Virus record (IMG/VR): IMGVR_UViG_3300042897_001737
Coordinates: 1 to 39,293 of that record
Source of the DNA: a virus
DNA length: 39,293 nucleotides
Strand: one strand, 5' to 3'
Shown here: piece after piece, positions 33,005 through 38,690 of the stretch
Position numbering within the stretch: position 1 is the stretch's first letter
Layout of the letters: every line of letters begins with the position of its first letter
Made by a program: the position numbers and the translations under genes
The notes under the pieces: generated by a model
The model's database searches: none
Told to the model about the DNA's origin: nothing
The model's input: the letters and a program-made list of their open reading frames with translations, nothing else

Positions 33005-34063
33005 TCACGCCGCCGGTGTTTCATTCGCAAATCGCAGGTCGGCGTCGGGCCCGAGCACCGCGTGCATCGCCTGCGCCAGGTCATTGGCGAAATTGTCGCG
33101 CAGATAGTTGCTGGCGAAGCTGCTGACGGCCACGGCTGTCATCGTGCCGGCATCGATGTCGAGGCGGGACGGTGCGACCCAGCGGTCATATTGCTGATCG
33201 CCGAGCTTCGCCTTGACCAGCGTGCGGATCTTCGCCGCCGCGCCGTTCTCGCGGCTGGTGTCGTGGGCCTTGGCCGGCTGAGCAGGGCGAGGCGTAGACG
33301 ACGGCGCGCTGTGCTGGACGCCGGAGCGGGCATCGCGCAGGATTTGCCCCGTCGATCGATTGATCCATGTGCACCATGCCTTGTCCCAGTCGAGCTTGCA
33401 GGCGCGACCGCTCGCCTCCGCCAGCCAGAAATTGAGGAAAGCCTCCGCCTCCGCCTCATAGGCACCGGCTGGCCACTGGCGGACCTTGGCCTTGGCAGCT
33501 GGCGGAAGGTCGGTGATGGCAGGCGGTTTCCAATCAGCTGGAATCCGACTTCCCCGATTTCTCTTCTCGGCAGGGTCTTTGGCCCCCTGGGGGGCTATAG
33601 GGGGTTTATTATTATCCTTATCAGATCCTTCCCATGACACAGCTGTGTCACCCTCCCCATGACAATCTGTCGTGGAGGGGGGCGTCATTTTGTCATGGGG
33701 GGGTGTCATTTTGTCACCCCCCCCGTGCGTCAATTTGTCATGGGGGGTGGAAGTCTTAGCCGGCGCCTCGACATGGCTGACCTTGGGCGGCTTGTAGGTT
33801 GGGAAGACAAAGCTGTTCCAACCCTGACCACCATCCTCGCGGTGCGCAGTGTCCTTCACCACGAGGCCGAGGCTTTCCAGGCGTTGGACATGGCGCTGCG
33901 CCGTCCTGACGGAGATTTCCACCTCGTCCGCCAACCGCCGCATCGACACCTGGCACTGGTCGCCCTTGGGATTCATCCAGTTGGCGATGCCGACCAGCAC
34001 CGCTTTGGTGACGGGATCGCCGGTTCGCTGCTGGCGCGCCCAGTTCTCGGCCTCCCAGCTCAT
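33005..34063 (-). CDS. replication initiator: winged helix plus DnaA domain-I-like C-terminus
   Basis: A 352-residue protein. Residues 1-85 form a helix-turn-helix of the lambda O / phage replisome-organiser type (TKAVLVGIANWMNPKGDQC, MRRLADEVEISVRTAQRHVQ, RLESLGLVVK). Residues about 100-150 are low-complexity and coded by the iteron cluster. Residues about 278-352 (VKAKLGDQQYDRWVAPSRLD, MTAVAVSSFASNYLRDNF) match DnaA domain I, which binds the replicative helicase. The design suggests that it binds its own gene and recruits host DnaB. The start overlaps the RusA stop (ATGA at 34060-34063, RusA stop inside). Confidence 0.82.
   Translation of the reverse strand: MSWEAENWARQQRTGDPVTKAVLVGIANWMNPKGDQCQVSMRRLADEVEISVRTAQRHVQRLESLGLVVKDTAHREDGGQGWNSFVFPTYKPPKVSHVEAPAKTSTPHDKLTHGGGDKMTPPHDKMTPPSTTDCHGEGDTAVSWEGSDKDNNKPPIAPQGAKDPAEKRNRGSRIPADWKPPAITDLPPAAKAKVRQWPAGAYEAEAEAFLNFWLAEASGRACKLDWDKAWCTWINRSTGQILRDARSGVQHSAPSSTPRPAQPAKAHDTSRENGAAAKIRTLVKAKLGDQQYDRWVAPSRLDIDAGTMTAVAVSSFASNYLRDNFANDLAQAMHAVLGPDADLRFANETPAA
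33605..33747. other. putative replication origin: iterons plus AT-rich stretch inside initiator gene
   Basis: Three direct repeats of a GTCA-x4-TGTCA type stand at 33684-33703, 33705-33724 and 33729-33747 (GTCAWTTTGTCA followed by a G or C run). An inverted copy lies at 33655-33671 and a perfect 16-bp palindrome TGACACAGCTGTGTCA at 33635-33650. Next to them is the AT-rich run TTTATTATTATCCTTATC (33605-33622), rare in this GC-rich DNA. The order of iterons and AT-rich DNA within the initiator gene, between its two domains, is that of lambda ori in gene O. Confidence 0.72.
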
Positions 34064-34410
34064 CCCGCAACGACCTCGATCACGACCTTGCCATATTTGC
34101 AGCGGTCACCGAACAGCACGACAGGCTGGCCGAAATGGCGGTCATCGACGCCCAGCGCCCAGGCGATCCCGTCCTGATAGGCCTTGATGCTCGCGCCCGC
34201 ATTGTCCTTGTCGGGCAGAGGGCCAGCCGGCTTGCAGTGGAAGGTGGCGACGAGGTGCAGGGACTGGCCTTCGGGGGCGTTGGCGCGCTCCGCCAGCGCA
34301 GCCGCGCGCGCCCAGCCCTTGTGGGCCTTGGTGGCCTTGTACTTGCGCATATGGTGCCCGCGGCCGTTGGGCCACAGGATCGGCGCAGGGAAGGGCAGTT
34401 CGATTTTCAT
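34060..34410 (-). CDS. RusA-like Holliday junction resolvase
   Basis: A 116-residue protein, MKIELPFPAPILWPNGRGHH start, with the RusA catalytic segment PLPDKDNAGASIKAYQDGI and VDDRHF: Asp67, Asp69, Lys76 and Asp90 match the acidic residues and lysine of RusA. It cuts four-way junctions arising in replication or recombination and can tidy DNA before packaging. The ATG at 34410 fits the family start. It ends in an ATGA overlap with the initiator gene, so the two are translated together. Confidence 0.87.
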   Translation of the reverse strand: MKIELPFPAPILWPNGRGHHMRKYKATKAHKGWARAAALAERANAPEGQSLHLVATFHCKPAGPLPDKDNAGASIKAYQDGIAWALGVDDRHFGQPVVLFGDRCKYGKVVIEVVAG

Positions 34411-34464
34411 AAGGCACCCGCTGATCTCAGCCTCGCCCCGGCGCATGGCCGGGGTCCGGTCAAA

Positions 34465-34701
34465 TCAGTTGACGTTGGCGCGGACAGCCGCGTCCTTGGC
34501 TTCCAGCAGCTTGCGCAGCGCAACGGTGCGCTCGGGATTGCGCGGCAGCGTCTCCACGATGTGGCGAGCAAGTGCGCAGAACGGCCGCGACGCGCCCTGA
34601 AGGACGGCCGGCAGGTGCGAATAATGGAAGTAGCGCAGGATCGGGTCAGCGCCGACCTGATCGGGCGAGAACTCGGCCGGGGCCGGGTGAAGCTCAGACA
34701 T
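34465..34701 (-). CDS. small helical phage protein (LRKLLEAKDAAVRA family)
   Basis: A 78-residue protein containing ILRYFHYSHLPAVLQGASRP, FCALARHIVETLP and LRKLLEAKDAAVRA. This pattern (F-x-Y-x-H-L-P, S-x-P-F, LP, LRKLLEAKD-x-x-VRA) recurs in many phages from different hosts, to my knowledge with no firm function. Two helices joined by a turn give a hairpin shape similar in size to helical nucleotide sponges such as Acb2, but no sequence link is claimed. GAGGAG lies six bases before the ATG. The 180 bases upstream to the methyltransferase stop show no gene. Confidence 0.8.
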   Translation of the reverse strand: MSELHPAPAEFSPDQVGADPILRYFHYSHLPAVLQGASRPFCALARHIVETLPRNPERTVALRKLLEAKDAAVRANVN

Positions 34702-34880
34702 GTTGATCTCCTCAAGAATGTGCGTCGGTGACCACGATTTACGGCAGTAGCCTTGCCCCCCGATCGAACCGCTTGGCCCCTGTCGGTTGGCTCCCAGGCC
34801 GCCCGGAGGGACATCGTGATCTTGTTTTCACCCGGGCCGACGCGGCGTCCGGGCTGCATGCCGAAAGGGGGTAACTGGGG

Positions 34881-35588
34881 TCAGGGTGGCGCGTGGACGC
34901 GCTGTTCATGGGCCAGCCGCAGCCGTTCGACGGCGGTGGCGAAATGCTTGGGGTTGTGCTCGATCCCGATGAACGTCCGGCCGGCCTTGACCGCCGCGAC
35001 GCCGGTGGAGCCGGTGCCCATGAAGGGGTCGCAGATGATCTTGCCGGCGACGTTGGTGATGATCTTGTCCATCACCGTGTCGGGCTTCACCGTGGCGTGG
35101 CCGAATTTCTTGCCGCGCCCGACCTGGCTGCGCACGTGCCGCTTCTTGTCGGCTAGCTCGCCTTGCGGATGATGGCCGTGGTTCCAGGCGTGGAAATAGA
35201 TCTCGCTGTCCGCGACATAGTGCTTGTTCGCCATCGGCATGGGGTTCGTCTTGATCCACATGCAAAGCGCCGACCGGCTGAAGCTGCCCTTCAGATAGGC
35301 GGACAGCTCGGGCACCTGATCATTGTGGCAGAACACGATCACCGATCCGCAAAGCAGGGGATTGATGATCGAATGATCAAAGCCCTGATCAAGGCCCTCT
35401 TCAGCGATCTGGTCGGTATGGCCTCGCTGCTCCCGGAAGCTGCCGCCGCCCGAGGTGTTGAACTTGTAGGGCGGGTCCATGACCAAAGCGTCCACCCAGC
35501 CGAGGCGAGGAAACAGCGCATAAGCGTCAGCGAGATAGAGCGTGGCATGCTCCATCGTCACGACTGTCGGTGTGGTGACGTCGAGCAT
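34881..35588 (-). CDS. DNA methyltransferase (N6-adenine/N4-cytosine, motif IV first)
   Basis: A 235-residue enzyme with the catalytic motif DPPY at 38-41 and the AdoMet-binding motif DPFMGTGSTG at 187-196, so motif IV precedes motif I as in beta-class amino-methyltransferases. KPDTVMDKII before motif I is also typical. DPPY suggests N6-adenine methylation. No partner restriction enzyme is seen, so it is an orphan that may protect phage DNA or mark it for control. The start is coupled to the preceding stop (TGATG at 35586-35590); an inner ATG at 35555 is possible. Confidence 0.87.
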   Translation of the reverse strand: MLDVTTPTVVTMEHATLYLADAYALFPRLGWVDALVMDPPYKFNTSGGGSFREQRGHTDQIAEEGLDQGFDHSIINPLLCGSVIVFCHNDQVPELSAYLKGSFSRSALCMWIKTNPMPMANKHYVADSEIYFHAWNHGHHPQGELADKKRHVRSQVGRGKKFGHATVKPDTVMDKIITNVAGKIICDPFMGTGSTGVAAVKAGRTFIGIEHNPKHFATAVERLRLAHEQRVHAPP

Positions 35589-36151
35589 CAGCCGGCGGCC
35601 TCATACATCGCCTGCAATGCCGGATGCGCCTGTCCGCCAGCCGGGATCAGCACGTCGCGCTTGCCGATATGGTTGGGCGGACCCACCACACCCTTGCGCT
35701 CCAGCTCCTCGATCAGCCGCTGCGCGCTGTTATAGCCGATGCGCAGTTGACGCTGCAGCCAGGACGTCGACGCGTTCTGATGATCCACGACCAGGCTCAG
35801 CGCGGCGGTGAAGCGTTCCGCGTCATCCGCTGTCGGGGCAGGGGCGGGCCTGCTGGGTTCGGGCCGGCCGTCATGGCCCTCGTACATGTCCGGCTGGCGA
35901 CCGGGGCCGTCTTCCATGCCGAGCGCGGAGAGATAGGTTTCCAGCACAGCCTGCATTTCCTGACGATCGTGCGGCTGCATTTTGCGCAGCCGGATGATCT
36001 GGCGCATGATCTTGGGGTCGTAACCGGTCGCCTTGGCTTCCAGATAGACGTCCTTGATGTCGTCGCTGATGCCCTTCTTCTCCTCCTCCAGCCGCTCGAT
36101 GCGCTCGATCAGAAGACGAAGCTGGTCCGCTGCGATGCTGCCCTCAGACAT
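35588..36151 (-). CDS. GapR (DUF2312) domain fused to FtsK gamma winged helix
   Basis: A 187-residue two-domain DNA-binding protein. Residues 1-80 are a GapR/DUF2312 domain ([58 protein letters not shown]), which in Caulobacter clamps overtwisted DNA ahead of replication forks. A charged Pro-rich linker (81-109) leads to residues 110-170, an FtsK gamma domain: [33 protein letters not shown] and KRDVL. In FtsK this domain reads KOPS motifs. The fusion may guide a GapR-like clamp to sequence motifs. The start fits the GapR start, with GGGG upstream. It follows cro by 47 bases, so it is an early gene. Confidence 0.88.
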   Translation of the reverse strand: MSEGSIAADQLRLLIERIERLEEEKKGISDDIKDVYLEAKATGYDPKIMRQIIRLRKMQPHDRQEMQAVLETYLSALGMEDGPGRQPDMYEGHDGRPEPSRPAPAPTADDAERFTAALSLVVDHQNASTSWLQRQLRIGYNSAQRLIEELERKGVVGPPNHIGKRDVLIPAGGQAHPALQAMYEAAG

Positions 36152-36198
36152 GTGAACCCCGCTGTACAAAAATGGAACGATGGGTGAACAAAAGATGA

Positions 36199-36417
36199 TT
36201 AATCTGTTGGAAAAGTCGTTGCGGTTGCGATAGGCGGGGAGATGTCCGGCAGCGAGATCGAGAATTTCTCGGCCATTTGACGGATGACTGGCACCCGCCA
36301 CGGGGGTATCCGGCCGGCTTTCTTCCAGCTCGATACCGTCGTTGGTGCGATGCCTAGCGCATTGGCGACAGCAACCGTGCCGCCAAGCGCCTCTACTATT
36401 TCTGCCGCGTTCCGCAT
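36199..36417 (-). CDS. Cro-like helix-turn-helix regulator
   Basis: The 72-residue protein [20 protein letters not shown] with [20 protein letters not shown] is a Cro/YdaS-type helix-turn-helix: the two helices and the W-x-x-x-G-x-I-P end are typical. It diverges from the S24 repressor over a shared operator region. The -10 box (TAATAT) ends seven bases before the ATG and no Shine-Dalgarno is visible, so the mRNA is predicted to be leaderless. It would repress the repressor gene and favour lytic growth. Confidence 0.85.
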   Translation of the reverse strand: MRNAAEIVEALGGTVAVANALGIAPTTVSSWKKAGRIPPWRVPVIRQMAEKFSISLPDISPPIATATTFPTD

Positions 36418-36423
36418 TTCGCC

Positions 36424-36451
36424 ATATTACGATTACCGTAATTTTTCGCAA
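36424..36451 (-). promoter_or_regulatory. promoter for the leftward cro operon
   Basis: Minus-strand TTGCGA (36446-36451), a 16-base spacer and TAATAT (36424-36429) make a sigma70-type promoter. Operator 1 (36426-36442) covers the -10 and spacer, so a bound repressor would block it. The predicted start point falls on or next to the ATG of cro. Confidence 0.65.
36426..36442. promoter_or_regulatory. repressor operator 1
   Basis: ATTACG, five bases, CGTAAT: a 17-bp palindrome with perfect half-sites between the divergent cro and repressor genes. The same layout is found at four more places in the window, two near this one and two at 37.4 kb. Confidence 0.8.
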
Positions 36452-36457
36452 GGATTG

Positions 36458-36474
36458 ATTACGATGTCCGTCAT
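36458..36474. promoter_or_regulatory. repressor operator 2 (over repressor start)
   Basis: ATTACG, five bases, CGTCAT: one mismatch to the palindrome. It covers the ATG of the repressor gene (36464), 32 bp from operator 1. Binding here could limit repressor expression. Confidence 0.65.
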
Positions 36475-37087
36475 CGACCACCCATTACGATTTTCGCAAT
36501 GTATCCCGGTGCCGAATCATGATGAAATTGTTGCCGAGCTACGTCGTCAGTGGGCGGCCAAGATGTTCAAACAGAATGAGCTTGCTGCTCATATAGGCGT
36601 GGCGCCCGCGCGCATCGCGGAGGTGCTGAAGGGCACTCGGCGCGTTCAACAGCACGAAATGCCTGCCGTTGCTGCTTGGCTGGGCATGCTGGAAGAGAGG
36701 CCGCCAGCCGCGCGGCCGATCCCGCTTCTGGGTGAAGTGCCCGGCGGCAATTGGCGCGAGGCGATGAGCAGCGCACGGCGCTCTATCCCGTCGCCCGATC
36801 CGTCCCTGCCGTCCAGCGCCTATGCGCTCACGGTAGACGGCGACTCTATGGATCTCGTTGTCCCCGATAAATCCACGATTATTATCGACCCGACCGATCT
36901 CGATCTCTGGCCGGGTCGTTACTATGTCGTGGAAAACGGCGAGGGTGAAACCACCTTCAAGCAATACCAGGAGAGTCCAGCGCGTCTGGTTCCGTGCTCA
37001 AGCAACCCGTCGCACCGGGACATCCCGATCAGCAGCGGCGGCTTCCGCATCATCGGCCGGGTGATCTGGCGCGCTTCCCGCATGTGA
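36464..37087 (+). CDS. CI-type repressor, HTH plus S24 peptidase
   Basis: A 207-residue repressor. The N-terminal helix-turn-helix lies about 22-62 ([20 protein letters not shown]). The LexA/CI-like S24 domain has the Ser128 nucleophile in DGDSMD and Lys166 in ETTFKQYQ. The expected cleavage place is around 90-97 (GEVPGGNW), with Gly-Gly rather than the usual Ala-Gly. AAGGA lies nine bases before the ATG. It should keep the prophage silent by binding the 17-bp ATTACG operators, and be lost after RecA-dependent self-cleavage on DNA damage. Confidence 0.9.
   Translation: MSVIDHPLRFSQCIPVPNHDEIVAELRRQWAAKMFKQNELAAHIGVAPARIAEVLKGTRRVQQHEMPAVAAWLGMLEERPPAARPIPLLGEVPGGNWREAMSSARRSIPSPDPSLPSSAYALTVDGDSMDLVVPDKSTIIIDPTDLDLWPGRYYVVENGEGETTFKQYQESPARLVPCSSNPSHRDIPISSGGFRIIGRVIWRASRM
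36484..36500. promoter_or_regulatory. repressor operator 3 (inside repressor gene)
   Basis: ATTACG, five bases, CGCAAT: one mismatch to the palindrome, 26 bp from operator 2 and within the first codons of the repressor gene. Together with operators 1 and 2 it makes a three-site control region. Confidence 0.62.
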
Positions 37088-37285
37088 CTGGTTCGCGCGC
37101 AGGATATCGCTTTGCCATGCGTGTTGGATATCGCCGGGCACCGTAACATAGAACGTGCAGCTCCATTCGCTGTATTGGCCCAGCCCCTCTTCCATCAGAT
37201 CTCGATGCACCTGCTTCAGTGAGCTGCGCCACGGCCCAATCGGCCGACCCAGGCAAACAGCCCTGTAAACCGTCTTCCCCCTCAT
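36998..37285 (-). CDS. small protein, 3' end antisense to repressor gene
   Basis: The 95-residue ORF reads MRGKTVYRAVCLGRPIGPWR with SSLKQVHRDLMEEGLGQYSE and FYVTVPGDIQ. This first half looks like a genuine small phage protein (IGPWR, then DL-x3-GLG-x-Y-x-x-W, then FY), and a GGGGGG run lies four bases before the ATG at 37285. The second half runs antisense to the last 90 bases of the repressor gene and is of lower quality. It would lie between the two operator clusters on the minus strand. If real, its transcription would oppose the repressor gene. Confidence 0.45.
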   Translation of the reverse strand: MRGKTVYRAVCLGRPIGPWRSSLKQVHRDLMEEGLGQYSEWSCTFYVTVPGDIQHAWQSDILRANQSHAGSAPDHPADDAEAAAADRDVPVRRVA

Positions 37286-37399
37286 CGCACCCCCCATCGA
37301 ATCCCTAAACGTTCTACGTATGTTCTATTAAACCGCATCCGGAATGAAAGACCGTTGTTTTTCATTGAGATGGAAAGCTGTGGATATTTGGCACAGAAA

Positions 37400-37416
37400 A
37401 TTACGATAATCGTATT
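37400..37416. promoter_or_regulatory. repressor operator 4
   Basis: ATTACG, ATAAT, CGTATT: one mismatch to the palindrome. It lies just upstream of the -35 box of the rightward promoter and 34 bp from operator 5. A DnaA-box-like TGTGGATAT stands at 37379-37387 nearby, possibly by chance. Confidence 0.72.
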
Positions 37417-37423
37417 TTCTGCC

Positions 37424-37452
37424 TTGACCGGCAATTACGATAATCGTAATAT
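37424..37452 (+). promoter_or_regulatory. sigma70-type promoter of rightward operon
   Basis: TTGACC (37424-37429), a 17-base spacer and TAATAT (37447-37452): the best promoter match in the window. Operator 5 fills the spacer and touches the -10, so the repressor would shut it off. It should drive the genes from 37479 on. Confidence 0.82.
37434..37450. promoter_or_regulatory. repressor operator 5 (perfect palindrome)
   Basis: ATTACGATAATCGTAAT is a perfect 17-bp palindrome placed between the -35 and -10 of the rightward promoter. It is the strongest of five copies and shows the consensus ATTACG-N5-CGTAAT. Confidence 0.85.
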
Positions 37453-37478
37453 CGATCCCGTAATCAACGGGAGGCCAT

Positions 37479-37904
37479 ATGCTCGCTCTCATCACTGCCG
37501 CGACGCTCCGCGCCGGCTCCTTCCCCAAAGGCATCGAGGCTGACATCGCCTCCGTCGAGCTGGACTGGCTCACGCAATATCTGTGCGACGTCCACAGCGC
37601 ACACGCGGTGCAGGACTTCGAGGACGCCTGGCTGCGCCTTGAGCGGCTGGCCCATGCGCTGGGCATGCCGGACGGTCAGGAAGAGGGTGTCGTGGCCTGG
37701 GCAGAGGATTATCTGCGCCAGTTCGGCCGGCCGGTACCGCGCGCTGCAGCCTTCACCGTCGGCACGCCCGAATATCGCAAGCGCCATATCTCCCAGATCT
37801 GGACCGCGAACCTCTGGCACGAGGTGGTCATGATTGCAGGCGGCGTGGTTGCCTCCGGCGTCCTGTTCTTCGCTATTGCACGGAATGTCGCATCATGGAT
37901 GTGA
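37479..37904 (+). CDS. first gene of rightward operon, protein with C-terminal membrane span
   Basis: A 141-residue protein starting MLALITAATLRAGSFPKGIE. The main part is helical and soluble (VQDFEDAWLRLERLAHALGM). Residues about 117-135 (VMIAGGVVASGVLFFAIA) form one C-terminal membrane span, so it is probably tail-anchored in the inner membrane. GGGAGG lies four bases before the ATG and the operator-covered promoter ends 26 bases upstream. As the first lytic gene from this promoter it might act on the host early. No family is recognised. Confidence 0.75.
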   Translation: MLALITAATLRAGSFPKGIEADIASVELDWLTQYLCDVHSAHAVQDFEDAWLRLERLAHALGMPDGQEEGVVAWAEDYLRQFGRPVPRAAAFTVGTPEYRKRHISQIWTANLWHEVVMIAGGVVASGVLFFAIARNVASWM

Positions 37905-38125
37905 TCCGCTTCCCCGTCCAACGCGTGTTGGGCACCACAGCACCGGTGTCGTCTGGCCCGATCCCCGGCGATCTGTCGACCTTGCTGGCGCGCGCCTTGA
38001 GCCGCCTTCTGACCACAACGGTATGTGCGGATCTCGCCGATGGCGCCGATCTGTCCGTTTCTGAAGCCGGCGCGCGGGAGCAGGCGCTTGAAGCGCTGCA
38101 GGCATATGAGGCCAGCCGTGGCTAA
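37895..38125 (+). CDS. small early protein, unknown
   Basis: A 76-residue protein, MDVIRFPVQRVLGTTAPVSS and onward, mostly helical in the second half (LSTLLARALSRLL, AGAREQALEALQAYEAS). The ATG overlaps the end of the gene before by ten bases. The motif MxVIxFP at the start is seen in other small phage and plasmid proteins of unknown role. Coupling supports translation. Confidence 0.62.
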   Translation: MDVIRFPVQRVLGTTAPVSSGPIPGDLSTLLARALSRLLTTTVCADLADGADLSVSEAGAREQALEALQAYEASRG

Positions 38126-38246
38126 GCCCGTTCCCGTCCCGCTCCAGCCGCTTCCGCGTCAGGGCGCCGAGCATTGGGGCCGCGTCCATGTCGAGGGTGA
38201 CAGGCGCAAGCCGCTGCCGCCGCCGACCGCGCCCCGCAGGAATTAA
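38118..38246 (+). CDS. tiny proline-rich protein, unknown
   Basis: A 42-residue ORF with a GTG start (product MAKPVPVPLQPLPRQGAEHW and RVHVEGDRRKPLPPPTAPRR). The start overlaps the stop of the gene before by eight bases and GAGG lies six bases upstream; an ATG four codons earlier is an alternative. Pro and Arg are abundant. The call rests on position and ribosome site; chance cannot be ruled out. The 100 bases after it hold no gene. Confidence 0.42.
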   Translation: MAKPVPVPLQPLPRQGAEHWGRVHVEGDRRKPLPPPTAPRRN

Positions 38247-38346
38247 CGAACCCCCAAGGCCTCGGACGTCCGCCCCCAATGACGTCGCCTAACCCCCAGC
38301 GGCCGGCCTTCGAGGCGGGCTGGCCGCCAACAGGATCACAGGTCCG

Positions 38347-38679
38347 ATGATCAATTTCGCGAATATTGCGCTGACACGGTTGATCCGCTTGCGCCGCGTG
38401 ATGGCCCAGCCGGTGATCGACGTGACGCCCGAGGTTGAGCAGCAGCCTCCCTTTTTCATGGTGTGGCGGCCAAACGGCATGCCGCCCGGGTACCGGCACA
38501 CCACGCGCGGCAACGCCGAGCATGAGGCCGAGCGGATCGCGCGGCTGAACCCCGAGGACGACGTGTTCGTCATGGCGCCGGTCAGCCGCGTGAAGGCGGC
38601 GAGGGTGGAGCGCGAGGATTTTACGCGGGTGCATGCTCTCCACTGCATGTGCCCGACCTGTGACCCGATCCCCTTTTGA
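38347..38679 (+). CDS. small phage protein with PxxRHxTxxxAExEAxRxA pattern
   Basis: A 110-residue protein. The core, PFFMVWRPNGMPPGYRHTTR then GNAEHEAERIARLNPEDDVF, matches a pattern common in phage small proteins (a short sheet, a helix with A-x-x-EAERLAxxNP and a closing FVMAPVSRV strand), with no known role. A CMCPTC motif near the end could bind metal. The start at 38347 has only a weak AGG; an inner ATG at 38401 is possible. Its TGA is followed by the repeat gene. Confidence 0.68.
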   Translation: MINFANIALTRLIRLRRVMAQPVIDVTPEVEQQPPFFMVWRPNGMPPGYRHTTRGNAEHEAERIARLNPEDDVFVMAPVSRVKAARVEREDFTRVHALHCMCPTCDPIPF

Positions 38680-38690
38680 TGGAGCGCAAC

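Noticed and set aside
33135-33190. A frame break to explain two DnaA-like parts as one damaged dnaA gene
   Set aside because: The initiator part is followed by its own stop, the second gene has its own ribosome site and zinc-ribbon head, and domain order (I after a winged helix, IV behind a zinc ribbon) does not fit a simple broken DnaA.
34753-35172. Plus-strand frame of 139 codons over the methyltransferase 3' end
   Set aside because: Antisense to a clear enzyme with catalytic motifs; no coding evidence of its own.
35836-35843. KOPS-like GGGCAGGG within the GapR-FtsK-gamma gene, and GGGGAGGG in the origin region
   Set aside because: GGGNAGGG is expected many times in GC-rich DNA of this length, so no enrichment or polarity can be claimed without a count over the whole genome.
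37379-37387. DnaA-box-like TGTGGATAT near the rightward promoter
   Set aside because: A single 8 of 9 match is expected by chance in this length; kept only as a side remark.
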